Positions 34,821 through 45,100 of a stretch of 58,293 bases of DNA are shown here, one piece after another. The DNA comes from an uncultured Clostridia bacterium (GTDB lineage Bacteria > Bacillota > Clostridia > TANB77 > CAG-508). A program made the position numbers and the translations under genes. The DNA lies in the NCBI GenBank assembly GCA_947624405.1, contig CANQKB010000001.1:1-58293 (forward strand). Direction: 5' to 3'. The notes below the pieces were generated by a model. The model was not told the DNA's origin. It did no database searches and was given only the letters and a program-made list of their open reading frames with translations. Each line of letters opens with the position of its first letter. Positions within the stretch are counted from its first letter, which is position 1.

Positions 34821-36070
34821 ATGAGAAATAGAAGCAGACGGTTACAAAAGAAAAAGAATAAACTACAAAAAACTAATCCTAGCAATATCCATCCTAGTAA
34901 TCCTCATAGGTGCATTAGGACTTGCAATTGGTCTTTCAATAAGACCAACACAAACTCCAATTGCTACAGATGACCAAAAAAGCGAACCAGAGATAATTAT
35001 TCCTGAAGACAAAACAATAAATTTCGTTGCAATTGGTGATATAATGTGTCATTCTACAAATTATGAATCTGTATATAATGCAGAAACAGATACATATGAT
35101 TTTTCTCCATGTTTTGTAAATGTATCAAAATATATATCTAAAGCAGATATATCTCTTGGTAATCTTGAAACTACTTTTGCAGGTGAAGACAACAGAGGAT
35201 ACTCAGGATATCCAGAATTTAACACTCCTTCAGCACTTGGACAAGCCTTAAAAGACATGGGGTTAGATATTGTTTCAACTGCAAACAACCATTCTTTAGA
35301 CAGACGTTTTTCAGGGGTTGAAAATACTTTAAATGAACTAGATTCATTAGGAATTGCCCATACTGGTACTTCTCGTACTGAAGAAGAACAAAATACAGTA
35401 CTAGTTCGTGACGTAAATGGAATAAAAATCGCATTTTTGTCATTTACATATGGAACAAATGGTATTCCTGTCTCTTCTGGGAAAGATTTTTCCGTAAATA
35501 TTATAAATGATAACCTTATTTTACAACAAATTGCCCTTGCTAAAGAACAAAATGTTGATATGATATGTGTAAGTATGCATTGGGGTGATGAATACTCTCA
35601 AAAAATAAATGCCGAGCAAAAAAGGCTAACAAATTTACTTTTTGAAAATGGTGTTGATTTAATAATAGGCAATCATGCACATGTAGTAGAACCAATGGAA
35701 AAAAGAACTGTCACACTTGCTGATGGAACTGAAAAAGATTGTTTTGTTGCATACGCTTTAGGGAATTTTATTTCTGGACAAGTTGATACTCATACTAAAA
35801 GTACAATTATTCTTGATATGAAAATAACAAAAAATGGTGAAACTGGAAAAATCTCTATTGATAGTGTTGATTATATACCTGTTTATTGCTATGATAGAGG
35901 ACGTTCTGCCGAAAATAGATATGAATTATTAGATATTCGAGATTCAATTGCTGAGTATGAAAGTGGTAACACTGAGAAAATAAATGCAAATGTATACAGT
36001 ACATTAAAATCAGAACTTAACAATATTGAATCTGTAGTTCGGTGAACCCATAAAAGCTACTGATGAATAA
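34821..36070 (+). CDS. capA: CapA family protein (metallophosphatase-like), two CGG +1 sites
   Basis: Read through CGG at 34839 and 36040, the gene encodes 415 residues. There is a short basic N-terminus, a transmembrane helix (about 19-41, LILAISILVILIGALGLAIG) and the CapA domain NFVAIGDIMCHS, GNLETTF, STANNHSLDRR, SMHWGDEYS, IIGNHAHVVEP and ALGNFISGQ, the metal-binding pattern of PGA_cap proteins. The first shift, at codon 7, is needed to reach any of this. The second replaces Arg-stop by GEPIKATDE-stop. Family members act in poly-gamma-glutamate or capsule assembly at the membrane. A GAAAGGA site lies 13 bases before the ATG, rather far. Confidence 0.85.
34839..34841 (+). other. CGG +1 recoding site 3 (CapA, codon 7)
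   Basis: Reads AGC-AGA-CGG-TTA. Skipping the C gives AGA-GGT-TAC and opens the frame encoding the membrane anchor and the whole domain. Confidence 0.75.
36040..36042 (+). other. CGG +1 recoding site 4 (CapA, C-terminus)
   Basis: Reads GTA-GTT-CGG-TGA. Skipping the C gives GTT-GGT-GAA and a C-terminus nine codons longer, ending at a TAA at 36068-36070. Confidence 0.65.
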
Positions 36071-36073
36071 ATA

Positions 36074-36333
36074 TTTCAAAGCAACTATTTTCAGGCTTTT
36101 TCTAAAATTGGATAAACTGTTTTTTACAATCCATACCCTGACTAGCTAAGCGTGGAGAAATGTTTTAAAAATTGAAGTGAAGTTCGACCTACGCGTTTTT
36201 TTGCTTGTACATTTTCAAATTCGTATCTATAATTTAACAATCCAAAATATCTTAAACGCCTTGGAGAACACAACGCCACATTTTTAAAACATTTTCTCAG
36301 GTAGCTTAGCGAAAACCAAATGTGAACTGTAAC
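36074..36333. mobile_element. Composite MITE: half of a copy-1 type plus copy 2
   Basis: Positions 36074-36122 match the right part of the copy at 22923-23158 (CAACTATTTTCAGGCTTTT). It is joined directly to a second element (about 36123-36333) ending TGTGAACTGTAAC, with the shared ACTAGCTAAGCGTGG near its left end. Its long subterminal arms (GAAATGTTTTAAAAAT and complement) fold into a hairpin. Copy 2 is about 85 percent like copy 3 by eye. The left end is degenerate (TTTACAATCCATACC). It separates capA from the REC-HD-GYP gene. Confidence 0.65.
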
Positions 36334-36425
36334 AACACTTTCGTTTTTTTTTGACTTTTTTTTCATTTTTTCTTGCATTTTTTCTTATTTTATTATATCA
36401 TGTTAAACTGAGAGGGGTGAAATCA

Positions 36426-37479
36426 TTGAGAAAAAATCTTCAAACTAAAAGTTTTAATGGAATAAAAGTATTAGTTGTTGATGACGAAATAGGTATTATT
36501 GATTCTTTATCAATATTCTTAAAAAGATATGGCTATGATTTTATCCGGTGTTACCAATCCACTTGAAGCTATAGAAAAAATTAAAACAGAGCATTTTGAT
36601 TTAATGATACTAGACTTTATAATGACACCTATTCATGGAGACCAGGTTGTAGAAGAAATACGTAAATTCAATAAAGAATTATATATACTATTACTTACAG
36701 GACATAAAGATTTGGCTCCACCGCTTGAAACAATTAAAAGATTAGATATTCAAGGATATTGTGAAAAAAGCGATAAATTTGATCAACTTCTTCTTTTAAT
36801 TGAATCAGCAGTTAAAGCAATTAAACAAATGAATACTATTCGTGAAATAAATGAGGAATTAAAAGATACAAACGCAAAATTAGAACAAGCATATTTAGAT
36901 AGTATAGAAACTTTAAGATATACAGTAGAAGCAAAGGATCCTTATACAAAAGGTCATTCAGATAGAGTTTCTGAATATTCAGTTTTGATTGGAAAATATC
37001 TTGGATTAAATGAAGAAGAATTGCATACACTAAAAATAGGTGGATTATTTCATGATATCGGCAAAATTGGGATTCCAGATAGTATTTTACTAAAACCTGG
37101 AAAATTATCACCTGAAGAATATTCTGAAATAAAAAATCACCCAGCAATTGGAGTGCATATATTATCAAATGCTACTATTTTTAAGGATATTATTCCAATT
37201 GTAAAACATCATCATGAAAGATATGATGGTTGTGGATATCCTTCAAAGCTTGCTGGAGATAATATACCGTATCTTGCTAGAATTACTGCTCTTGCAGATA
37301 CATTTGATGCTATGACTTCAAAAAGAACTTACAGAGATGCTTTAAATGTAGATACTGTAATTGCTGAAATAGGAAAATGCAGAAGAGTTCAATTTGATCC
37401 ACAAATTGCTGATGTATTTTTAGATATTTTGCATAATCATTTCGATGAAGTAGAAGAGATAATGCAAAAATATGCTTAA
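36426..37479 (+). CDS. Response regulator with HD-GYP domain, one CGG +1 site
   Basis: Read through CGG at 36546-36548 from a TTG start (AGAGGGG before it), the gene gives 350 residues. The receiver domain has VLVVDDE, LMILDFIM (phospho-acceptor D) and LLLTGHK; a coiled linker follows, then an HD-GYP domain with TKGHSDRVSEYSVLIG, GGLFHDIGKIGIPD, HHHERYDGCGYP and RITALADTFDAMTSKRTYRD. Such proteins hydrolyse cyclic di-GMP after phosphorylation of the receiver. The join restores KRYGYDFI-GVTNPLEAIEK between receiver strand 1 and the acceptor Asp. Without it the protein stops five codons later. The orphan sensor kinase at 40284-42071 could be its partner. Confidence 0.88.
36546..36548 (+). other. 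CGG +1 recoding site 5 (REC-HD-GYP)
   Basis: Reads TTT-ATC-CGG-TGT. Skipping the C gives ATC-GGT-GTT (Ile-Gly-Val) within the receiver domain. Confidence 0.85.
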
Positions 37480-37568
37480 TTAACTTTGATATTATAATTT
37501 TTTATTATAATATATACACAGTGTACATTTAAATTGTACATATATAAATTTAAAAGGAGGAACAAAAG

Positions 37569-37925
37569 ATGGATGAAGAAAAAAATAATCCGGAAGAATT
37601 TAATGACCCTATTAATAATAATCCTACTCAAAACTATGAAGCTAATAATTACTCAAATAACAATGCTCCAGTTGAGAGAAAAGGATTTAATATTACATCT
37701 ATGATACTAGGTATTATTTCTACAGTTACATTCTGCTATTGGTACGCTTCAATCCCTTCTGGAATAATCGCAATTATATTCAGTATTGCAGGTAGAAAAG
37801 ATGGTGGACGTGGAATGGGTATTGCAGGTATGGTTCTTGGTATAGTTGGTATAGTTTTATGTATAGCAGTATACATTATGGCAGTAATGTTTGGTCTTGC
37901 AGTATTAGATGCTTCAACATATTAA
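37569..37925 (+). CDS. DUF4190 membrane protein
   Basis: The 118-residue protein has an Asn/Pro-rich cytoplasmic N-terminus (about 1-40) and two transmembrane helices around GFNITSMILGIIS and GMGIAGMVLGIVGIVLC, the two glycine-rich repeats that define DUF4190. AAAGGAGG precedes the ATG. Function is unknown. It has its own hairpin terminator and follows the HD-GYP gene by about 90 bases. Confidence 0.8.
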   Translation: MDEEKNNPEEFNDPINNNPTQNYEANNYSNNNAPVERKGFNITSMILGIISTVTFCYWYASIPSGIIAIIFSIAGRKDGGRGMGIAGMVLGIVGIVLCIAVYIMAVMFGLAVLDASTY

Positions 37926-37936
37926 TCAATATTTTT

Positions 37937-37963
37937 AAGAGGACTCTTTTCTTGAGTCCTCTT
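37937..37963 (+). terminator. Terminator after the DUF4190 gene
   Basis: AAGAGGACTC/GAGTCCTCTT 10-bp stem with a T-rich loop. The following U-tract is short. Confidence 0.65.
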
Positions 37964-37980
37964 TGGTTATAAATCATTTA

Positions 37981-38148
37981 TTAAATCCATCTTCTTATAT
38001 TCCATACTATTAAAAGTACTAAAATACAAACAATTAATACATATACCATATTAGGAGTTTGTTTTTTTCCATTTTTCCTCGTTTTTATTAAAATAAAAAA
38101 TAAATATATAGATAAAATATATGCAATTCCAATTACAACAAAATTCAT
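37981..38148 (-). CDS. Small two-helix membrane protein
   Basis: Starting at the ATG at 38148 (GAAGAG 6 bases before), the 55 residues contain two transmembrane helices separated by a basic loop KTRKNGKKQTPN, ending NIRRWI. Longer starts at 38166 or 38184 are possible. It lies just after the DUF2752 gene, and both are likely co-transcribed. No family recognised. Confidence 0.5.
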   Translation of the reverse strand: MNFVVIGIAYILSIYLFFILIKTRKNGKKQTPNMVYVLIVCILVLLIVWNIRRWI

Positions 38149-38173
38149 ATTTAGCTCTTCTTTCATATTAAAA

Positions 38174-38491
38174 TTATTCTTCAAAAATCACATCAACTAA
38201 AGATCTCTTTTTTCTTATAAAACAATAAATATCCTCTAGTGTTAGAACTAAAAATATAGGAAATAAAACAAGAGTAAAATATGCATTATAATGAATTGCA
38301 TTTACAAAATCCAAATTTAAAATAGCAATTGTTGCCCTTGTTATCCCACATGTTGGACACAATATATGAAAATTTTGATATATATAACATGAATCAATTA
38401 AAAAATTTGTAAATTTAAAAATACATAAAAGTATCCCTAAAATTATATATAATAATATTCTAAATTTTTTAAATGTAAATTTATCATGCAT
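38174..38491 (-). CDS. DUF2752 membrane protein
   Basis: The 105-residue protein has two or three transmembrane helices and the diagnostic CPTCGITRATIAILNLDFVNAIHYNAY (C-P-x-C-G-x-T-R...A...G/N-x-x-x-A). Function is unknown. The start at 38491 has a weak upstream GGAATTAG. It is followed by the small membrane-protein gene. Confidence 0.8.
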   Translation of the reverse strand: MHDKFTFKKFRILLYIILGILLCIFKFTNFLIDSCYIYQNFHILCPTCGITRATIAILNLDFVNAIHYNAYFTLVLFPIFLVLTLEDIYCFIRKKRSLVDVIFEE

Positions 38492-38523
38492 TTTTATCTA
38501 ATTCCTTTCGTATATAATGAACT

Positions 38524-38560
38524 AAGTTTGAAAAAGATTTCAGTTTCTCTTTCAAACTTA
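38524..38560 (-). terminator. Terminator after the ABC-F gene
   Basis: GTTTGAAAGAGA paired with TCTTTTTCAAAC on the minus strand, 35-70 bases past the stop at 38593. Confidence 0.55.
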
Positions 38561-38592
38561 TATTTTCCTTAATAATAATTATTTTTAAAATT

Positions 38593-40173
38593 TTATTCAA
38601 TTCCTAAATATTGATTATACGTACATTCCTTATCAATTACTTTATCTTCTGTAATATCGATTATTCTATTTGCAACAGTTTGACAAAGTTCATGATCATG
38701 TGATGTAAAAATTAAATTTCCTTTAAATTTTTTCATTCCTTCATTTAAAGCTGTAATTGATTCCATATCTAAATGGTTTGTAGGCTCGTCAAATACAAGC
38801 AAATTTGCCCCAGAAAGCATTAATTTTGATAATACACATCTTACCCTTTCTCCTCCTGATAAAACGCTTACATTCTTTAATGCTTCTTCTCCTGAAAATA
38901 ACATTCTTCCTAAGAAACCTCTTACATATGTTTCATCTGGATCTTTAGAATATTTCCTTAACCAATCAACTAACAAAACATCATCTTTAAATAAATAGTT
39001 ATTATCTTTTGGAAAATAATCTTTTGTAATAGTAGTTCCAAACTCTACCTCTCCTTCATCAGGTTCTATTTCTCCTGCAATAATTTGGAATAATGTTGTT
39101 TTTGCAATTTCATTGTCAGATAAAACTAAAATCTTATCATCCTTCTTCAAGGTAAAAGAAACATTATTTAACACTTTTTCACCTTCTATTGTTTTTGAAA
39201 CATTTTTTATAGATAATATTTCTTTACCTGGTTCTCTATCCGGTTTAAAATCTATATATGGATATTTTCTATTTGATGGTTTTATTTCTTCTAATTCAAT
39301 TTTCTCTAATGATTTTTTCCTTGATGTAGCTTGTTTAGACTTTGAAGCATTTGCACTAAATCTAGCAATAAAATCTTGTAACTCCTTTATTTTTTCTTCT
39401 TTCTTTTTATTAGCCTCTTTAGCTTGTTTTAGTGCCAACTGACTTGATTCATACCAAAAATCGTAATTACCTGGATATACTTTTATTTTACCAAAATCAA
39501 CATCTGCAATATGAGTACACACTTTATTTAAGAAATATCTATCATGTGATACAACAATTACCGTATTTTCAAAATTAATTAAAAATTCTTGTAACCAATC
39601 TATTGTTTTCACATCCAAATCATTTGTTGGCTCGTCTAATAACAATACATCGGGATTACCAAATAAAGCCTGAGCAAGAAGAACTTTTACTTTATCCTTT
39701 GCTTCAATTTCTTTCATTAATTTATAATGTAATTCTGTGTCTATCCCAAGATTATTCAAAAGAGTTCCTGCATCTGCTTCTGCATTCCATCCATCAAGTT
39801 CGGCAAATCTTTCTTCTAACTTTGCAGCTTTCATTCCATCTTCTTCTGAAAAGTCTGGTTTTGAATAAATTTCTTCTTTATCCTTCATTATTTTGTATAA
39901 TTCTTGATTTCCCATTATTACTGTATCTATAACGCTGTATTCCTCATAAGCAAAGTGATCTTGCTTTAATACTGATAATCTCTCTCCCTTTTCTAATGAT
40001 ACTTCTCCTTTACTTGGTTCTAACTCTCCTGATAAAACTCTTAAAAAAGTTGATTTACCGGCACCATTTGCTCCTATTATTCCATAACAATTTCCTTTTC
40101 CAAATTTTATATTTACATCTTCAAATAAAATTCTTTTTCCAAATCTTACTGTTACTCCTGTAGATACTAACAT
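38593..40173 (-). CDS. ybiT: ABC-F family ATPase, YbiT-like
   Basis: This 526-residue soluble ATPase has two ABC domains: GANGAGKST with a degenerate signature KVKVLLAQALF and LLLDEPTNDLD, then a KKKEEKIKELQDFIARFSANASKSKQATSRKK linker, then a second nucleotide domain (LSDNEIAKTTLF as divergent Walker A, LSGGERVRC, LVFDEPTNHLD). The second Walker A lacks the GKS/T pattern (EIAKTT). The layout and length match YbiT-type ABC-F translation factors that bind the ribosomal E-site. GGAGG precedes the ATG. It is separated by a terminator from the kinase gene upstream. Confidence 0.85.
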   Translation of the reverse strand: MLVSTGVTVRFGKRILFEDVNIKFGKGNCYGIIGANGAGKSTFLRVLSGELEPSKGEVSLEKGERLSVLKQDHFAYEEYSVIDTVIMGNQELYKIMKDKEEIYSKPDFSEEDGMKAAKLEERFAELDGWNAEADAGTLLNNLGIDTELHYKLMKEIEAKDKVKVLLAQALFGNPDVLLLDEPTNDLDVKTIDWLQEFLINFENTVIVVSHDRYFLNKVCTHIADVDFGKIKVYPGNYDFWYESSQLALKQAKEANKKKEEKIKELQDFIARFSANASKSKQATSRKKSLEKIELEEIKPSNRKYPYIDFKPDREPGKEILSIKNVSKTIEGEKVLNNVSFTLKKDDKILVLSDNEIAKTTLFQIIAGEIEPDEGEVEFGTTITKDYFPKDNNYLFKDDVLLVDWLRKYSKDPDETYVRGFLGRMLFSGEEALKNVSVLSGGERVRCVLSKLMLSGANLLVFDEPTNHLDMESITALNEGMKKFKGNLIFTSHDHELCQTVANRIIDITEDKVIDKECTYNQYLGIE

Positions 40174-40252
40174 TTTTTCCTCCTAAATTTTTAAACTATG
40201 TATTATTATATAATATTTATTGCATTTTTTCAAGCACTTAATTCTTAGTAAA

Positions 40253-40280
40253 ACATTCCAGTGAAAATTCACTGGAATGT
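40253..40280 (-). terminator. Terminator at the end of the NRPS-kinase operon
   Basis: A perfect 12-bp stem ACATTCCAGTGA/TCACTGGAATGT with an AAAT loop lies just past the kinase stop. Confidence 0.8.
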
Positions 40281-40283
40281 TAA

Positions 40284-42071
40284 TTAATTTTTACATGGAA
40301 TAGCTATATTAAATGTTGTACCTTCTCCTACTTTTGATTCAAAAGTAATATTACCATTAAACTTCGCTTTTATGTTAGAATAAGACATATACAGTCCGAG
40401 TCCTGTGCCGTTTTTTCCTTTTGTTGTTATCATTTCTTTAAATAATTTATCTTGTACTTCTTTTGTCATTCCACATCCAAAGTCACGTATTTCAAAATTT
40501 ATATTATTATCTTCTTTACTTATTGTAAATTCTATTAAACCATCTGGCTTACCATTATATGATTGTATTGCATTTGAAATTAAATTATCGATTACTTGCA
40601 CAAGTGCATTTATATTTCCTTGCATTTCATATTCTTTGTCAACTTTCAAGTTATATTTCATTTCAACTAAAGAATTATTTAAATCATGTTTCATTAAAAT
40701 ATATACACGATTTAATAATTCTTCTATTGTAAAATCTTGAGTATTTTCACTTGAAGATATTGCTTGTCCTTTTACTGCTGTAATTACATCTGACATATAT
40801 GATATATGTGTTTTTACTTTATTTACCCATTCTCTCATATCTTTTGCAATTTCATGATGATCTTCATTGGTAACTTCAGGATCTCCAATTGATACATCAT
40901 ATTCATTTATCAAATCCGTTAAAGCTTCCGTCGCCCCTGCAACAGACATTATCGGCGTTTTTAAGTTATGTGCAATTCCCCCAATCATTTGACCAAGAGA
41001 TGCAAAACGTTCTCTTTCAACTAACATTTCTTGATTGTCTTTTATTGTTTTCATATCTATCTCATGTTGTGTTACATCTTTAAATAATATTAAAGTTCCT
41101 AAAAACATATTTTTACTGATAATGCTTGAAACTTCAACATTAAAGTATTTATTTATTGAATCTATATGTGCTTCAAATGAAGTTATTTTTGAGCTTAAAG
41201 ATACTTTTTGCAAAGCATATTCTAAATTAGGCAAATATTTTGAATTATCCCAATCAAAAATATTGACATTTCTAATATTACTTGGTTTTAAAGAAAATGT
41301 TGTTAAAAAAGTTTTATTAAAATCTGTAATCACATTTTCTTCATCCAATACCATATAACTATCAGAAATACGATCTACGATTCTTTGCAATGCAATTGGT
41401 GTTGTATTTGAAAAATTAAATTTAAAAATAGCTAAAGCCAACAATAATATTGTTATTGTAAAACAGATTGGTGTAACATAAATACTCATAGGAATAATGT
41501 TTAGCAACCCTAATATATTTACAGAAATAGGTGCAAGAGCTGCTAAGATAAATAAAATTGCCTGTCGTGAAAATATTCCTGAATTTTTTATAGCATATTT
41601 TAACAAATAAAATAAACCTACAAAATATAAAGCATATGTATATATTGTATGCACATAATTAAAATAACTTCCAAAAATAGTTTCGCTAGTATTAGTAGAA
41701 TATTCTACATAAAATAAATGATGAAAATCATTTGTCCATAAAAGTATGAGTGACAATATAGGTATAATAAATAATAAAATATACCTCTTTTCAAATTTTA
41801 TTTTTGTATTAGCAAATATAATACCTGTAAAAAAAACGGAAACTGGCAGAAAGCATATAAATATATAAATAAACCAATCAAATACAATAGGATTGATATT
41901 CCATTTAGCACAAAAATATTTTTGTAGTATTAATAATGCTAACCAACCAAATATTAAAATACAATCTATTATAAATACTTGTTGGAGCTGATTTTTCTTG
42001 TTTCTACTAACTAAATATAGAATTAAAGCTAGTGAACATATACAACTTATAATTAGTCCAATTGTTTCCAT
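40284..42071 (-). CDS. Membrane sensor histidine kinase
   Basis: The 595-residue protein has about seven N-terminal transmembrane helices (histidine-kinase 7TM type, about 5-215), a PAS domain (DSYMVLDEENVITDFNKTFL...), an H-box GGIAHNLKTPIMSVAGATEAL, and a HATPase domain with N-box VIDNLISNAIQSY, G1 EIRDFGCGM and G2 GKNGTGLGLYMSYSNIK. AAGGAGG is 5 bases before the ATG. It starts 48 bases after the NRPS stop in the same direction and is closed by a strong terminator, so it is the last gene of the NRPS operon. No response regulator is adjacent. The REC-HD-GYP protein at 36426 is a candidate partner, by inference only. Confidence 0.88.
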   Translation of the reverse strand: METIGLIISCICSLALILYLVSRNKKNQLQQVFIIDCILIFGWLALLILQKYFCAKWNINPIVFDWFIYIFICFLPVSVFFTGIIFANTKIKFEKRYILLFIIPILSLILLWTNDFHHLFYVEYSTNTSETIFGSYFNYVHTIYTYALYFVGLFYLLKYAIKNSGIFSRQAILFILAALAPISVNILGLLNIIPMSIYVTPICFTITILLLALAIFKFNFSNTTPIALQRIVDRISDSYMVLDEENVITDFNKTFLTTFSLKPSNIRNVNIFDWDNSKYLPNLEYALQKVSLSSKITSFEAHIDSINKYFNVEVSSIISKNMFLGTLILFKDVTQHEIDMKTIKDNQEMLVERERFASLGQMIGGIAHNLKTPIMSVAGATEALTDLINEYDVSIGDPEVTNEDHHEIAKDMREWVNKVKTHISYMSDVITAVKGQAISSSENTQDFTIEELLNRVYILMKHDLNNSLVEMKYNLKVDKEYEMQGNINALVQVIDNLISNAIQSYNGKPDGLIEFTISKEDNNINFEIRDFGCGMTKEVQDKLFKEMITTKGKNGTGLGLYMSYSNIKAKFNGNITFESKVGEGTTFNIAIPCKN

Positions 42072-42119
42072 GTTTTTCCTCCTTATTCTTTTGTATATAA
42101 TTAAAATTATTAGTACTTT

Positions 42120-45100
42120 TTAATTTTCATTTGAAGAAATCTTTTCTGCTAATGTTCTAATTGTAGGGCATTCGAAAATATCTGAATATGTAAGTTCTAC
42201 ATTAGATTTCATAAGTTCTACTTGTAAATTAATTGCAGTTAAAGAATCTCCTCCTAATTCAAAGAAATTGTCATCAATACTTATATTAGGAACTTGCAAT
42301 AATTTTTTAAATGCACTTGCAATTTGTTGTTCCATATCATTTCTTGGTTCTATATAATTTGAATTTTGTACTTCTACATTGTTTATATATTTTAAATTAT
42401 TACTTGCTTTTTTTGTAAATAAATTATTATTTTCAAATTTTTTAGAATCATTTATTTTTATTTCTTTGAATTTATAAAATACATTATCAGTATTTTTATT
42501 TTCAAAAATAGGAATATCAGCAATTAATGTATTAGGATGTTCTAATACAAACATTAAAATTTTCTCATATGCTTTTGCAAAATTGCTAATAAATATTTCG
42601 TCAAATAATTTCGTACAATATTCAAAAGATAATTGCATTTTATTTTTTATAAGCAATACTTCTAAAGAAATATCAAATTTAGAAGTAGTAGAAGCTGGCA
42701 CAACATAATTCCCGGTTATTCCGTCCAATATTTACTGTCTCAAGCTCCTTATTTTGATAACTAAACATTGTATCAAATAATGGATTTCTTGAAATATTTT
42801 TAGGTATATTTAAATCATTTACTAACATGTCAAATGGATAATCTTGATGTGAAAATGCATTTATACAATTATTTTTCACATTTTCTAAAAATTTTTTAAA
42901 TTCCATGTTAGGCATACATCTATTTTTCAAAGGAATACTATTTACAAACATTCCTATAAGTGATTCTAATTCTTTGTTTATCCTTCCAGAAACAGGTGTC
43001 CCTACAATAATTTCTTCTTGTTCAGTATAATTATATAATAAAATATAATAGCATGCAAGCATTATTATATAAGGTGTCACATTATTTTTATTTGCGAATG
43101 CATTTATTTTTTCTGTAATATCCTTTGAAAGTGATATTACAGAATTTTTTCCTTCGTAACTTTTTTTGTTATCTCTTTGATAAGAAAGAGGTAAATTTAA
43201 TACTGGTATATCACCTGAAAATTCTTTAAGCCAAAATGTTTTACTCTCTTCATATTCATTTGTATTTAATTTATTATTCTCCCATACTGCAAAATCTTTA
43301 TATGAAATATTTATTTTAGGTAATTCTTTTTCATTATAAATAAATTCAAGTTCTTGCATAAAGTTATTAAAAGAAATACCATCAAAAATTATATGATGTG
43401 CATCTAACATAAGCAAAGCTTTACCATTTGGCAATCTAAATAAAAACATATTAAATAAAGGTGCTTTACTTAAATCAAAAATTGATTGATATATGTAAAA
43501 CAATTCGTCTGGTTCATTTGTATTAACATCTTGCACATTTACTTTTACAACTAATTCATCTACTATTTTTTGCACAATTTTTCCATCAATTATTTCAAAA
43601 TAAGTGCGTAATGACTCATGTCTTGAAACTATTATATCAAGTGCTTTTTGTAATTTATTTACATCTGGAACATTTTCAAATAAAATCCCACCATACACAT
43701 TATATAATGTAGAATTTTTATTCATATTGCTTGTTATGTATGTTCTTTTTTGAGCTGATGATGTAGGATAAAATTCACTTTTTTCACACTTATTTATCAC
43801 ATCATTTAAATTTTCTTTCACAATTTTTATATTTTTAGACAACTCTTCTACAGTAGGAAATTTAAAAATATCAGCATACGTAACATTTAAATTCCTTTTT
43901 TTACATTCTATACATACTTTCATAGCTGTAATAGAATCTCCACCAATTTCAAAGAAATTGTTTCTAATTCCAATATGTTCTTCACCTAATATTTTTTTAT
44001 ATATATTTAATATATTTTCTTCTATTTTGTTAGAAGGTAATATAATATCATCATCAATATTTAAATTTACATATAATTTGTTTCTATCTATTTTTCCATT
44101 AATTGTTAAAGGCAATTCATTTAATTGTCCAAAATACATAGGTATCATATATGAAGGAAGTTTTTTCTTCAATATTTCTTTAATCTCTGTTTTACTAATC
44201 TTGTTATTTACTGTGTAAAATGCACACAAAATTTCCTTATCTTGTAATTTTTTTATACATACACAAACATTATTAATAGCTTTTATATCTAAAATATTTT
44301 TTTCGATTTCCTCTAATTCAATTCTTTGTCCATGTAATTTAACTTGAAAATCATTTCTTCCTATATATTCAAGTTCTCCATTATTATTAAATTTAGCTAA
44401 ATCACCCGTTCTATATACATCAGCATTTATGCTTTTTACTTTAACAAATGCTTTATTAGTATATTCTTTATTGTTCACATATCCTTCTGCAAGTCCCTCT
44501 CCTGCAACACATAATTCTCCAATAATGCCAATTGGGCATAAATTTAAATCATTATTTAATATATAAATTTGAGCATTATTTACTGGCTTACCTATATTTA
44601 TTTCTTTTTCATTTTCGACTTTTTTTATTGAACAACATGCTGTAATTTCTGTTGGTCCATAACCATTATATATATTTCCTTCTGTTTTCATTCTCATTCT
44701 GTTATATAAATTTTCAGTAAATACTTCTCCACCCATTAAAAAAACTTTAATTTTTTCTAAACATTTAGAAAGTTCATCATCTGAAAGAAGTAGTTCTATT
44801 TTAGATGGAGTAGAAACTAAAAAGTCTATATTATTTTTAATTATCATATTGCTTATTGCTATAGAATCCTTTTGCTCACTGTCATTTGTCAAATATAAAG
44901 TTTTACCATTTAAAATCGAACAATATATTTCAAATGCAAACATATCGAATGATACTGCTGCATGAGAAATAAATTTATTGCATATTTTTAAATTCATTGC
45001 ATCATTCATTGCATAAATAAGATTAATTATTCCTTTTTGCTTTAATATTACTCCCTTAGGCATACCTGTAGAGCCTGATGTATATATAATACATAAATTT

